Assembly (NCBI RefSeq): GCF_000719335.1
Contig: NZ_JOGB01000069.1
Span: 1 to 55,687 of the forward strand
From: Streptomyces sp. NRRL S-87
Lineage (GTDB): Bacteria > Actinomycetota > Actinomycetes > Streptomycetales > Streptomycetaceae
Direction: 5' to 3'
DNA length: 55,687 bases
Under the pieces are notes generated by a model. The model did no database searches. It was not told the origin of the DNA and saw only the letters and a list, made by a program, of their open reading frames with translations. The translations under genes and the position numbers were made by a program. Each line of letters opens with the position of its first letter. Positions within the stretch are counted from its first letter, which is position 1. This document shows, piece after piece, positions 7,285-14,797 of the stretch.

Positions 7285-9260
7285 CGAGCCTCTTCCGTGG
7301 TCCGGGGTGCGCCGCCCACACTCTGCCTGCGGGCGTACTGCGCCTGGTCTATGTGCTGCCAGAAGAGGGCGGCGACAGCCGCCCGAGACGGGTGGTGCGC
7401 GGATCCCGCCCAGTCGTAAGCGATGGCGTAGAGGCGGTGGAGGGCGACTCCACGGCCGTGCGTAGCCCTGACCATGACGCCCAGCGCGATCTCCCGCGTA
7501 CTGTCGTCAGCCACTGCGTTCAGCCAACTACTCGCCAGCAGGCTCCAAAGCTCCGTCGGCGGCTGGGAGAAGACTGTCTCCCAGCCCAGAAACAGGTCCG
7601 GCCACGGTGGCGGGTCCGGTGCCCGGCCACTACTCAACAACTCTGTAAGCAGGCGGAGATGAGGATCCGCTCCGCGCATCTCCCGGCGCGTCCGCTCCCG
7701 CAAGCGGTCAAGGAGTAGCCGATAGAGCCGACGGTCGCGGCTGGCCAGGTCCAGAAGTGCCTCCCGGGCCTCACCGGTCGCCTCTTTCCGTACGGCGAGG
7801 TAATGGAGCCGCACCATCGCCTGATCCGGGTGTGTCGCGCCGAGGCTCTGGCGGCAGGCGTTGGTCAAAACGCGGGTGAGACCATCCGACAAGGAGCCGG
7901 ACCGCGCGCACTCGTATATCCGCCTGCGGAACCATCCCCCAAACCTCTCGTGGCTGAGACCGAGTTCGAGGGCTGTCACGGCTCGCCGGTCGCAGGATGC
8001 CCCGGTTGCGCGGTCCGCCCAGCGCACTACCAGGTCGAAGAGGTGGTCGGGCCGCCCGATGGTAAGAGACCGCTCGCCGAATCGGACGACGGCGTTCACT
8101 TTGTCGTCAGTGGTCAGACCGCGTAAATCGGTGGCATGACCGATCCAGTCCCTGAGGTCATCGCGCAACCCAGGGAAGTTGGCCCAGAAGTAGGTCAGAA
8201 CCGCGTCGGCGTAGGCCAGCCGCTCGAAGCGGAGCCGTCCGTCAGCGTCTCGCTCGATCCCCAGCGCATCCAAACGCTCCCCGAAATCCGTCCGCGCGAG
8301 CTCAGTCGTCGCGTCTTCCTCGTGCCTCACCATCCTCATCAGGCTGTGCCACACCTCGTACACGGTGTCGGCAGGTGCTTCCTCGAACACCGCCGTCGCG
8401 AGCAGCAGGGCCCGCTCGGGCGCGGTGCGGAACGTGGTCACCTGTCTGCCCACTTCACCGGCATGATCAGTCACCGCGTGCATCGCCTGGTCGAGCCATT
8501 CCGCGAAGTCGGCACCGAACCGTCCACCGTCGCGAGCGGACTTCACGAGCCCCGCAAGCCGCGCCAACTCCCGCATGGGTGAACGGTCGAACAGGCGCTG
8601 CAGTTCGTTGCTCCGCAGGTCCGCAGGACGGAAAGGCATGCGGTCCATGCGCAGGTACCGGGTGACAACGGCGATCCCCCGGGGACGCCCCAGTTTCACC
8701 GTGTGCGGTTCGAGGTCCGACGAACGGGCGTGCTCCATACCCCACGGAAGGACGACGACCATGTGGGCCCCCGCCGCCTGGACCTGTGACCGACGCAGGG
8801 CCAGGCGGTACTGGGCCCTGGCGTACGCCTCCTCGTCGGCGATCCCGGAGAGGTCGAGGAGGAACCGGTCCCCCTCGTTGGGGGCGAGAGGTCTCACCTC
8901 CTTGTCCGTATCCTCGTCTGTGGCTGGAAGCTCCTCGAACCGGACACCATCCTCCTCGGCGTCCTCACCGAGCCCGTGCAGCAGCATGATCGCCGCCGCG
9001 CGGCGACCACTGCCGGGCGGAGCGTTCAGCAGCACCACCGACCCGGGCTTTTCCAGGCATTCGGCGGCAACGCGGTAGCCCACTGGTGGCACGAACCGGT
9101 CGGCCAGGCGTACCCGATCATCGTGGGCGACCCTAAGGGGCTCGACCCCTTTGCGGATCATCCAGTCCGCGGCGGCGCCGTAGAAGACGTACTGGTGCCC
9201 CTCACCGTTGTTGACTGGGCCGCGCGGATCATTGACGGTGACGCGGTCCTGCTCGGTCAT
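7281..9260 (-). CDS. NTPase-like signalling protein paired with the TIR protein
   Basis: This is a 659-residue protein. Residues 9-24 carry the motif VNDPRGPVNNGEGHQY, also present in the C-terminus of the adjacent TIR protein. A degenerate P-loop follows (LNAPPGSGRRAA, about 78-90, with Arg where Lys is usual) and a Walker B-like strand (RFLLDLSG, 132-139). The rest, from about residue 210, is helical and repeat-like, as in the sensor halves of STAND-type NTPases. There is no membrane segment. The start overlaps the TIR stop as ATGA (9257-9260) and the end overlaps the membrane gene in the same way. The layout suggests a sensor that recruits the TIR effector through the shared motif. NTPase activity is uncertain because of the altered P-loop. 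Confidence 0.65.
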   Translation of the reverse strand: MTEQDRVTVNDPRGPVNNGEGHQYVFYGAAADWMIRKGVEPLRVAHDDRVRLADRFVPPVGYRVAAECLEKPGSVVLLNAPPGSGRRAAAIMLLHGLGEDAEEDGVRFEELPATDEDTDKEVRPLAPNEGDRFLLDLSGIADEEAYARAQYRLALRRSQVQAAGAHMVVVLPWGMEHARSSDLEPHTVKLGRPRGIAVVTRYLRMDRMPFRPADLRSNELQRLFDRSPMRELARLAGLVKSARDGGRFGADFAEWLDQAMHAVTDHAGEVGRQVTTFRTAPERALLLATAVFEEAPADTVYEVWHSLMRMVRHEEDATTELARTDFGERLDALGIERDADGRLRFERLAYADAVLTYFWANFPGLRDDLRDWIGHATDLRGLTTDDKVNAVVRFGERSLTIGRPDHLFDLVVRWADRATGASCDRRAVTALELGLSHERFGGWFRRRIYECARSGSLSDGLTRVLTNACRQSLGATHPDQAMVRLHYLAVRKEATGEAREALLDLASRDRRLYRLLLDRLRERTRREMRGADPHLRLLTELLSSGRAPDPPPWPDLFLGWETVFSQPPTELWSLLASSWLNAVADDSTREIALGVMVRATHGRGVALHRLYAIAYDWAGSAHHPSRAAVAALFWQHIDQAQYARRQSVGGAPRTTEEAR

Positions 9261-10051
9261 CGTCCGTCATCCGAGCGCCGGCGCTCGCGCTCGAAGCGCT
9301 GGTGGACTGTACCGCTGTTGTCGCCCGCCGTGAACTGGACCCCAGTGTTGTCACCCTGGAAGTGGGGCGCGTTGTACTGGTGTCCCGGACCGGTGTTCAC
9401 GGGCCCTTGCGGCTCGTTGACAAAAGTGCCGGACAGGTCTCCATTGAGGTTTCCAACGCCGCCGCGCACGCGTTGCTCGACATCGCGCGTCCGCATCCTG
9501 GTGTGGCCGGCATCCTGGGCTGACTCCTTGCGGGATTTCGCCTCTGCCCGCTCCCGCACAGCATGAGCGTCGCGGTCCACTGCGCCCAGCTCGGGCAGCA
9601 GTCGGGCGATGGCGTCCCCGAGCACCATAAGGTCCGACTCGGCGTTGCGGTGGTCGAACCGCCTGTACTGGCAGTCCGCCAGCTCCTGTAGATCGTCTGG
9701 GAGGACGGCGCGGTCGATCCGTGTGGCCTTTCCGACGAGCACTGGGATGACCAGAATCCCGCGGTTGAGCGCGGTCTGGATTTCACGGCGAGTCCAGTCC
9801 TGAGCGCCTTCGAGGGCGGGGCGGCCGTCTTCCCCCCGTACTTCCGCCCAGCGGGGGCCAATCACGGCGAGGAGCGCCTCGCACTCCTCCACTGCCCTGA
9901 CCAGTTCCGCTGGGAAGCGGTGCCCGGGCTCGATCGAATTGCTGGCGAAGAAAATCCGCTCGCCGCCGAACCGCCGAGCTAGCTCCCGAGCAATCATGGT
10001 CGCCGCGGACTCCTCGTCGCCTGTGCGGTAGTTGACAAAGACGTTGGGCAT
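9257..10051 (-). CDS. TIR-domain protein with Gly/Asn-rich C-terminal motif
   Basis: This is a 264-residue protein. An upstream in-frame start at 10102 exists, but ATG 10051 is preferred because GAAGG lies eight bases before it. Residues 2-135 form a TIR domain: box 1 FVNYRTGDE, then SIEPGHRFPAELVRAVEECE, LLAVIGPRW and DWTRREIQTAL, where Glu90 sits in the position of the catalytic glutamate of NAD-cleaving TIRs. A linker leads to residues 199-250, rich in Gly and Asn, with VNEPQGPVNTGPGHQY (211-226) and two GDNTG/GDNSG units. The first motif is shared with the N-terminus of the next protein. Bacterial TIR proteins commonly degrade NAD+ or make signals during phage defence; that role here is inference. 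Confidence 0.85.
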   Translation of the reverse strand: MPNVFVNYRTGDEESAATMIARELARRFGGERIFFASNSIEPGHRFPAELVRAVEECEALLAVIGPRWAEVRGEDGRPALEGAQDWTRREIQTALNRGILVIPVLVGKATRIDRAVLPDDLQELADCQYRRFDHRNAESDLMVLGDAIARLLPELGAVDRDAHAVRERAEAKSRKESAQDAGHTRMRTRDVEQRVRGGVGNLNGDLSGTFVNEPQGPVNTGPGHQYNAPHFQGDNTGVQFTAGDNSGTVHQRFERERRRSDDGR

Positions 10052-10367
10052 GAAGGTTCCCTTCGTTTGAGGTAGACGGAAGACAGTGGAGAACGGGTAC
10101 AAGTTCGCGTCCGAGCACCGGGGCCGCGAGGCCCCGGTCCACCCGGGCGATGAAGTCCCGACCGTGCGGCGGCATGGAGTCCACGGGAGGCCTACGAACG
10201 TGCACCGCCCAACTGGTCATTGACCGCGGGCAGCCCCAGGAAGCCAGGGGGCACAGCGCGACGCATCGGGCAGGGATCAGAGAGGCTCGCCGGGGATAGC
10301 CGGATCCGGAGGGACCGGGCAGTCTTGCGAGCCTCCCGGCTCTAGCCGGTATCGGTCGTGGCCCATG
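10052..10367. other. Intergenic region upstream of the TIR operon
   Basis: These 316 bases hold no gene. They must contain the promoter of the TIR operon, but I see no clear -35/-10 pair. The only distinct structure is a 9-bp hairpin with a GCGA loop (10117-10138), a possible terminator for the regulator gene that ends at 10368. Confidence 0.5.
10117..10138 (-). terminator. Hairpin, 9-bp stem
   Basis: The arms accggggcc (10117-10125) and ggccccggt (10130-10138) flank a GCGA loop. The position fits a terminator for the XRE regulator gene, which reads toward it, or attenuation ahead of the TIR operon. Confidence 0.45.
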
Positions 10368-11609
10368 TCAGTCGTGCGCGGAGGCGAGCACCCGTGCCAA
10401 CGCCGGCTGCAGATCATGTACGGCCCGGCTGCTCCGGAACCGTGAGAGTTCCCGCGCGAGACGGCGGACGTCGCTGTTCACCGTCGCCGAGGGCACGGCC
10501 GGCATCACCGCCAAGAGCTCCCCAGCAATGGTGCACGCGTGCTCGACCTCCCCGGAGGCCGCGTGGGCCAAGGACCTGCGGAAGCCGTACCGGGTGCGGG
10601 TCCGCAGCGCGTGCGGCGGGAGGCGGCGGCACTCCCGGTCGAGGACTTCAGCGGCGGCCTTGGGACGACCGAGGTCGTACAGGCACCAGCCGGTCGTCAT
10701 CGCCGCCGGATCGCTCACGTGGGTGGTGCCGATCGTGGGGTCGGCGGTGCTGCGGGCGTCGTCGCGATCGAGCAGATCCCGTGCCCTGTCGAGGCTGCGG
10801 AGGCAGTCGAGTTCCTCGCCGACGAGCGCATGACCCTGTGCCTCTCGCTGGGCCGCGAGTCCCCGGATGCGTGGCGGAAGTTCGTTGCTCTGGGCCCGTC
10901 GGGCCAGGGCTACGGTGCCCGCGGCGTCCCCGCCGTAGAGCGTGACCAGGGCGCGGCGTACAAGCGCGTAGGAACCGAGATATGGATCGCCTCCAGCACG
11001 TGCCAGTCCGTCGGCCTCACCGGTCCAGGCGAGGGCCGCGGCGCTGTCCCCGGCCTCCTGGGCCATCCAGCCGGTGAACTCAGCGAACCGCGATGCGAGC
11101 AGGAGCGCGGGGGCCCGAGCGGCGGACCGGGTGTCGGCGGCCAGGGCGGCGATCACGCGTGTCTGGGCCTCCAGCAGAGGAAGCAAGACCTTTGGCGCGG
11201 TGGACTGGCCGAGCTTTCGTAGCTGGTCGAACTGCGCACGGAAGGAGGGAAGGAGTGGATCAGGGGCAGAAAACGCCGGACCGCCGAGTTTCAGGCCGAG
11301 GTCGATCAGTGCTCCCGTACCCGCCGCCAGAACTTCTCGGCGCCCAACAACCCAGGGGCTCGGGGTGGCGGTAGTGGTGTCCGATTCGGTCTCGGGGCGC
11401 ACGACCAGGCGTTGCAGCTCGCCGTTCGCGCCGAGGAATGCGTCGCACCGCCGGGCCAGTTCGGGGGACGCAAAACGCTCCCCGCGTTCGACCTTGCTCA
11501 GGTACCCCTTGTCGTAGTTGAGCGCGACGGAGAACTCGGTGAGAGTCAGACCTGCTTCCTGTCGCAAGCGACGAAGTTCTGCGCCGAACCGTAAAGCTTC
11601 ACTCATCAC
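10368..11609 (-). CDS. XRE-family regulator with TPR-like sensory region
   Basis: This 413-residue protein starts with an XRE helix-turn-helix (about residues 8-62, ELRRLRQEAGLTLTEFSVAL then YDKGYLSKVERGERF). A linker and a long helical, TPR-like region follow, rich in Ala, Arg and Leu. This architecture is common in Streptomyces regulators. A good ribosome-binding site (aaggggag) precedes the start, where two adjacent ATGs (11609 and 11606) are possible. It lies upstream of the TIR operon on the same strand, separated by 316 bp, so it may control the operon or be an independent island gene. The ligand is unknown. Confidence 0.85.
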   Translation of the reverse strand: MMSEALRFGAELRRLRQEAGLTLTEFSVALNYDKGYLSKVERGERFASPELARRCDAFLGANGELQRLVVRPETESDTTTATPSPWVVGRREVLAAGTGALIDLGLKLGGPAFSAPDPLLPSFRAQFDQLRKLGQSTAPKVLLPLLEAQTRVIAALAADTRSAARAPALLLASRFAEFTGWMAQEAGDSAAALAWTGEADGLARAGGDPYLGSYALVRRALVTLYGGDAAGTVALARRAQSNELPPRIRGLAAQREAQGHALVGEELDCLRSLDRARDLLDRDDARSTADPTIGTTHVSDPAAMTTGWCLYDLGRPKAAAEVLDRECRRLPPHALRTRTRYGFRRSLAHAASGEVEHACTIAGELLAVMPAVPSATVNSDVRRLARELSRFRSSRAVHDLQPALARVLASAHD

Positions 11610-12088
11610 TAGTCTCCCCTTGCATAGCGAACGTGAGGGTCGTAGCTGTTACGTGGAACTCTGTCTCACCGCTGGACACGATGGCGAACCTCCGTCGTGA
11701 CGGTCCGTATCGCTTCGCATCCGAGAGCGAGTTTGACACGAGGACTGCCTTGAGAATCAAGGTTCGGCGGCGTTGCCCGTTGCCTCTTACGTTCTCCGTT
11801 GTTCTTCGTCTGTTCCTCGCTGGGACCGGAGTCGAGCATGATCGGAACGAAGCGGTCGAAAATGCCAGGGTCTATGGCTTCGTCCGATCACGCCGCCAAG
11901 GGCACTGAGTCGTTCGGTGTATCTCTTGATCAAGGAAGATGCCCCGGTGGCCAGCGGCAACGCGACCGCAGTCGAGGCGGTGGACGGTCGACTGATCGCC
12001 GCGTTGGTCGGCTGCGCCCCGATCGATTGCCTCCAGCAAACAGGTGAGGCGGGGGGCGCCTGCAGCCATCGGAAGCAGCTGCGAAAGT

Positions 12089-12153
12089 TCTCGTGGCAGG
12101 GCGATACCACTGCCTGCGCAGTCTGGATAGCGCTACCAACTCCGCCACGAGAA
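12089..12153 (-). repeat. tRNA-like stem-loop
   Basis: A 10-bp outer stem (ttctcgtggc at 12089-12098 and gccacgagaa at 12144-12153) encloses an inner hairpin (actgc/gcagt, 12109-12122). Read on the minus strand, GTGGCGGAGTTGGTAGCGC looks like the 5' arm of a tRNA. There is no T-arm consensus and no 3' acceptor, so it is not a functional tRNA as seen. It may be a tRNA-derived relic of an attachment site. Confidence 0.3.
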
Positions 12154-12346
12154 GCTGCGTGAGCGCTGGTACGCGCTCATGGAGGCCCCGAGCCGCGCCG
12201 TACACGACGCCCACACCCAACCGCGAGCACCGCCGTGCAACAGCGGGCACTTGCTCCTGCCCCGCTGCCACTACGCCCCGTAGCCCGCCATGGCACGGGG
12301 ATCACAGTCCCGACCGGCGGCGATCTTCCTTCAGAGGCAGGCGCCG

Positions 12347-12368
12347 CTGGGGAGAATCTCGGGAGAAT
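12347..12368 (+). repeat. 22-bp direct repeat, right copy
   Basis: It matches 1122-1143 with one mismatch, in the same orientation. It lies about 140 bp before the second corA 3'-end copy. Confidence 0.5.
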
Positions 12369-12510
12369 GAAGGCCCGTTGGGGAGCGGCTGGGCAGGATC
12401 GGCCATACAAACGGGCAGCACGGGGGAGAGGCTCGGAAAGACCAATCGTCGCAGGTCGGACCGTCTATTCGGGCGATTTCTGCAGGTGGGCAGCGTGAGG
12501 GCGACTACTT

Positions 12511-12694
12511 CAAGAAGATCTCCGCCTGGGCCACCATCCTCTTCGCCCCCACCCTGGTCGGCACCGTCTACGGCATGAACTTCGAGACCATGCCCGAACT
12601 CCACTGGGCGGCGGGCTACCCGTTCGCGATCCTGCTGATGGCAGTGGTGTGCGCGAGCCTGTACGTCGTCTTCAAGAAGCGCGACTGGCTGTAG
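12511..12694 (+). pseudogene. Second corA 3' end (62 codons, in frame)
   Basis: This stretch encodes FKKISAWATILFAPTLVGTV, then the GMN motif, then LYVVFKKRDWL and a stop. It is the last two membrane helices of a CorA protein with no upstream gene body. It is clearly similar to the end of the intact corA but differs at many third positions, so it is not a recent duplicate of it. The region includes the identical 43-bp core (12567-12609). The likeliest origin is an integrated element that carries its own version of the corA 3' end, so that insertion restores the target gene. Confidence 0.8.
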
Positions 12695-12894
12695 GGGGCC
12701 GACCGGCCTGGGGGCACCCGCGCGCCGACGGCGGCGGACCGCTTCGGCCGGTGTGACGAAAGGGTCTCAGCTCCGGAAATCCGGCTGTCTGATTCCAGCC
12801 GATGCACTTCGCTTCTTCCGACGGCCATGGCAACGCCCACAAGCCCAGTCCCCGGCCGCCACCGAAGCACCGGCCGTCGACAGAAGGGCGCCCC

Positions 12895-13566
12895 ATGACC
12901 CCACCCGCCACCGTGAACCTGACCAAGGCCTCGCCCACGGTCTCTCTGGACAAGCACGGCGTCACCTCGGGGCTGATCAAGGTCAATCTGGACTGGACGC
13001 CCCCGCGGGCCGCCGCCGAGCGCGCAGCCCCTGAGAAGCGCGGGCTGTTCGGACGGCTACGGGCCTCCTTGCAGTCTGCGGCGGCCAAGGACGTGGACCT
13101 CGACCTGGGCTGCATGATCCGGTTCAACGACGGCACCAAGACCGTGGTCCAAGCCCTGGGCAACGCCTTCGGATCGGTCCACGACTTCCCGTACGTGGCT
13201 CTGGATTCGGACGACCGGACCGGAGCCGGGTCCGACGGCGAGAACCTCGTCATCAATCTCGGCCACCAGGCCGAGTTCCAGAAACTGCTGCTGTTCGTCT
13301 ATATCTACGACGGCGCCGGTGACTTCCGCGGACTCGACGCGGTGGTGAACCTCACCTCCGACTCCGGAGACCGCTTCCGGGTCAGCCTGGACGACTGCCC
13401 GCCCCGGGCCCATGCCTGCGCCATCGCCCTGATCAAGCGCCAGAAGGGGGAACTCGTGATCGCGCGCGAGGTGCGGTGGTTCACGCCTGAGGACGGCCCA
13501 GGCATCCAGGACGTGATCTCCCGGGCGTACCGGCTCGGTATGAAATGGACCCCGGGTACGAAGTAG
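12895..13566 (+). CDS. TerD-family stress protein
   Basis: This is a 223-residue cytosolic protein starting at ATG 12895 after a GAAGG ribosome-binding site; the frame is open upstream to 12802 but that part looks non-coding. The TerD domain is evident: VNLTKASPTVSLDKHG at the N-terminus, DLDLGCMIRFNDGTK and SDDRTGAGSDGENLVINLG in the middle (acidic, Ca2+-binding), and FVYIYDGAGDFRGLDAVVNL near the end. TerD proteins are widespread in Streptomyces and linked to tellurite tolerance, cell-surface stress and differentiation. It is the only gene between the second and third corA ends and is followed by a hairpin terminator, so it looks like single-gene cargo. Confidence 0.88.
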   Translation: MTPPATVNLTKASPTVSLDKHGVTSGLIKVNLDWTPPRAAAERAAPEKRGLFGRLRASLQSAAAKDVDLDLGCMIRFNDGTKTVVQALGNAFGSVHDFPYVALDSDDRTGAGSDGENLVINLGHQAEFQKLLLFVYIYDGAGDFRGLDAVVNLTSDSGDRFRVSLDDCPPRAHACAIALIKRQKGELVIAREVRWFTPEDGPGIQDVISRAYRLGMKWTPGTK

Positions 13567-13939
13567 CCAGCGGCAGTGTTCTCCTGCGCGCCGACAGATT
13601 TACTGCGGCTCGGCCCCGGCGTGGAGAACGGCGCGAATAGATCAACCGCTTCCTCCCAGGGGAAGCGGTCGGCCTCGCCGCCGGAACTCGGACGGTCGGG
13701 CTCGTAGCTGTGCTGCGGTGATCAGTCTGCCGACGTCGCCAGCGATCCCGGCGGCGCACGACGACGCATAGAAGAGCTTGGACTGCGGCTCCGTCACGCT
13801 GGGACTCCCAATGCAGCACGCCCAAGCTGTTGACGCTGCATGGCCAGGGGCTTCTTGGGACAACAGAGAAGCCATGGCGGGCCGGCGGAACCAGACCCGG
13901 TCAGTTCAGTTTTGCAGGTCAGCGCCGCGAGGGTGGTGA
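13567..13939. other. Gene-free stretch after terD
   Basis: It contains the terD terminator (13645-13669). On the minus strand a short ORF (13642-13875) includes KLFYASSCAAGIAGDVGRLI followed by an Arg-rich tail, which may be a remnant of an unknown gene. Bases 13911-13935 resemble the sequence in front of the second corA end (12480-12510). Confidence 0.45.
13645..13669 (+). terminator. Hairpin terminator after terD
   Basis: The arms accgcttcc and ggaagcggt flank the loop tcccagg, about 80 bases after the terD stop. Confidence 0.6.
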
Positions 13940-14123
13940 CTTCAAGAGATCCCCTCGTGAGCCGCATCCCCTTCGCCCCCACCCTCGTCGACACGATCTA
14001 CGGCATGAACTTCGAGACCATGCCCGAACTCCACTGGGCGGCGGGCTACCCCTTCGCGATCCTGCTGATGGCGGTGGTCGCACGAGCCTGTTCGTCGTCT
14101 TCGAGAAGCGGGACCGGCTGTAG
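13940..14123 (+). pseudogene. Third corA 3' end, degenerate
   Basis: The same corA region again, with the core at 13997-14039. Indels break the frame both before the core (TTCAAGAG instead of TTCAAGAAG) and after it (one base lost near 14080), so the end reads [12 protein letters not shown] instead of the expected membrane helix. The ancestral frame still ends at tgtag at 14123. It is the oldest-looking of the three copies. Confidence 0.75.
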
Positions 14124-14126
14124 GAC

Positions 14127-14573
14127 TCACCGCACCGGCTCGGCGCGCTCCTCGCCGCTGCGGGACGTCGGTCGTCCGGTGCGGGGGTGGCGGACCAGGG
14201 TAAGCCTCCCGAGGACCAGGGCGGGCAGCCCCAGCAGCACGGCCATGGCGCCGCCGATGACTCCGTTGCCGGTGCCGGGGCCGCCGTCGGCGACGGCCAG
14301 GTTCAGCGCGCCGACGACCGTGCCGGTGAGGCCGGCCACCAGGGACATGACGGCTCCCCTCCTTCCGCCGAAGAGGCCGGTGCGGCCGGTGCGGCCGGTG
14401 CGGCCCGCGGAGCGGGCCAGGGCCAGCCCTCCGATGATCACGCCGGCCAAGGCCACCAGCGCGGCCGCGCCGCCCACGAGCCGGCCGGTGGTCAGGGCAT
14501 AGGCATCGACGGGGGCCGACTGGGCCGCCACGTGCGCGGCCACCGGGGCGGCAAGTACGAATCCGACGGACAT
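14127..14573 (-). CDS. Small membrane protein, DUF6223-like
   Basis: This 148-residue protein has an N-terminal hydrophobic segment (signal or helix), then three more membrane helices: [40 protein letters not shown] and [29 protein letters not shown] stretch lies in the first cytoplasmic loop, encoded by a short tandem repeat. The [14 protein letters not shown] motif is typical of a Streptomyces membrane family annotated as DUF6223; that name is from memory. The ribosome-binding site (aggaggaagaggag) is strong. Its function is unknown. It is the first gene outside the island and lies head-to-head with the sensor kinase. Confidence 0.7.
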   Translation of the reverse strand: MSVGFVLAAPVAAHVAAQSAPVDAYALTTGRLVGGAAALVALAGVIIGGLALARSAGRTGRTGRTGLFGGRRGAVMSLVAGLTGTVVGALNLAVADGGPGTGNGVIGGAMAVLLGLPALVLGRLTLVRHPRTGRPTSRSGEERAEPVR

Positions 14574-14797
14574 GAGGTGCTCCTCTTCCTCCTGGACCTA
14601 CGACTGGTCTCGACCGATCGTGTCCGCCGGACGCGCCTCCGGTCGTCCGGCAGCCGCAGACACTTCGCGCTGCCGCCGCTGCCGCAGCCGGCTACCGCGG
14701 CCGCGGCAGCAGCCCGGGACGTACCGCGGGCACGGTAGGAGGCCGGTCGTCCCCGAGCACGACGCGCCCGCGGCGGCAACCCGGTTAGGGTGCGCGC

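Larger units (their letters stand above)
11610..12510. other. Gene-poor stretch between the regulator and the second corA end
   Basis: About 900 bases without a convincing gene. Short frames such as 11917-12162 on the plus strand have some coding flavour but no start signal or known domain. Features seen are a 6-bp inverted repeat (ccttga/tcaagg, 11750-11764), which may be an operator upstream of the XRE gene, a tRNA-like hairpin at 12089-12153, and the right copy of the 22-bp repeat at 12347-12368. It looks like decayed element DNA. Confidence 0.5.

Noticed and set aside
12089..12153. A tRNA gene on the minus strand
   Set aside because: The D-arm is suggestive, but there is no T-arm consensus and the anticodon arm is not canonical; I kept it only as a tRNA-like hairpin.
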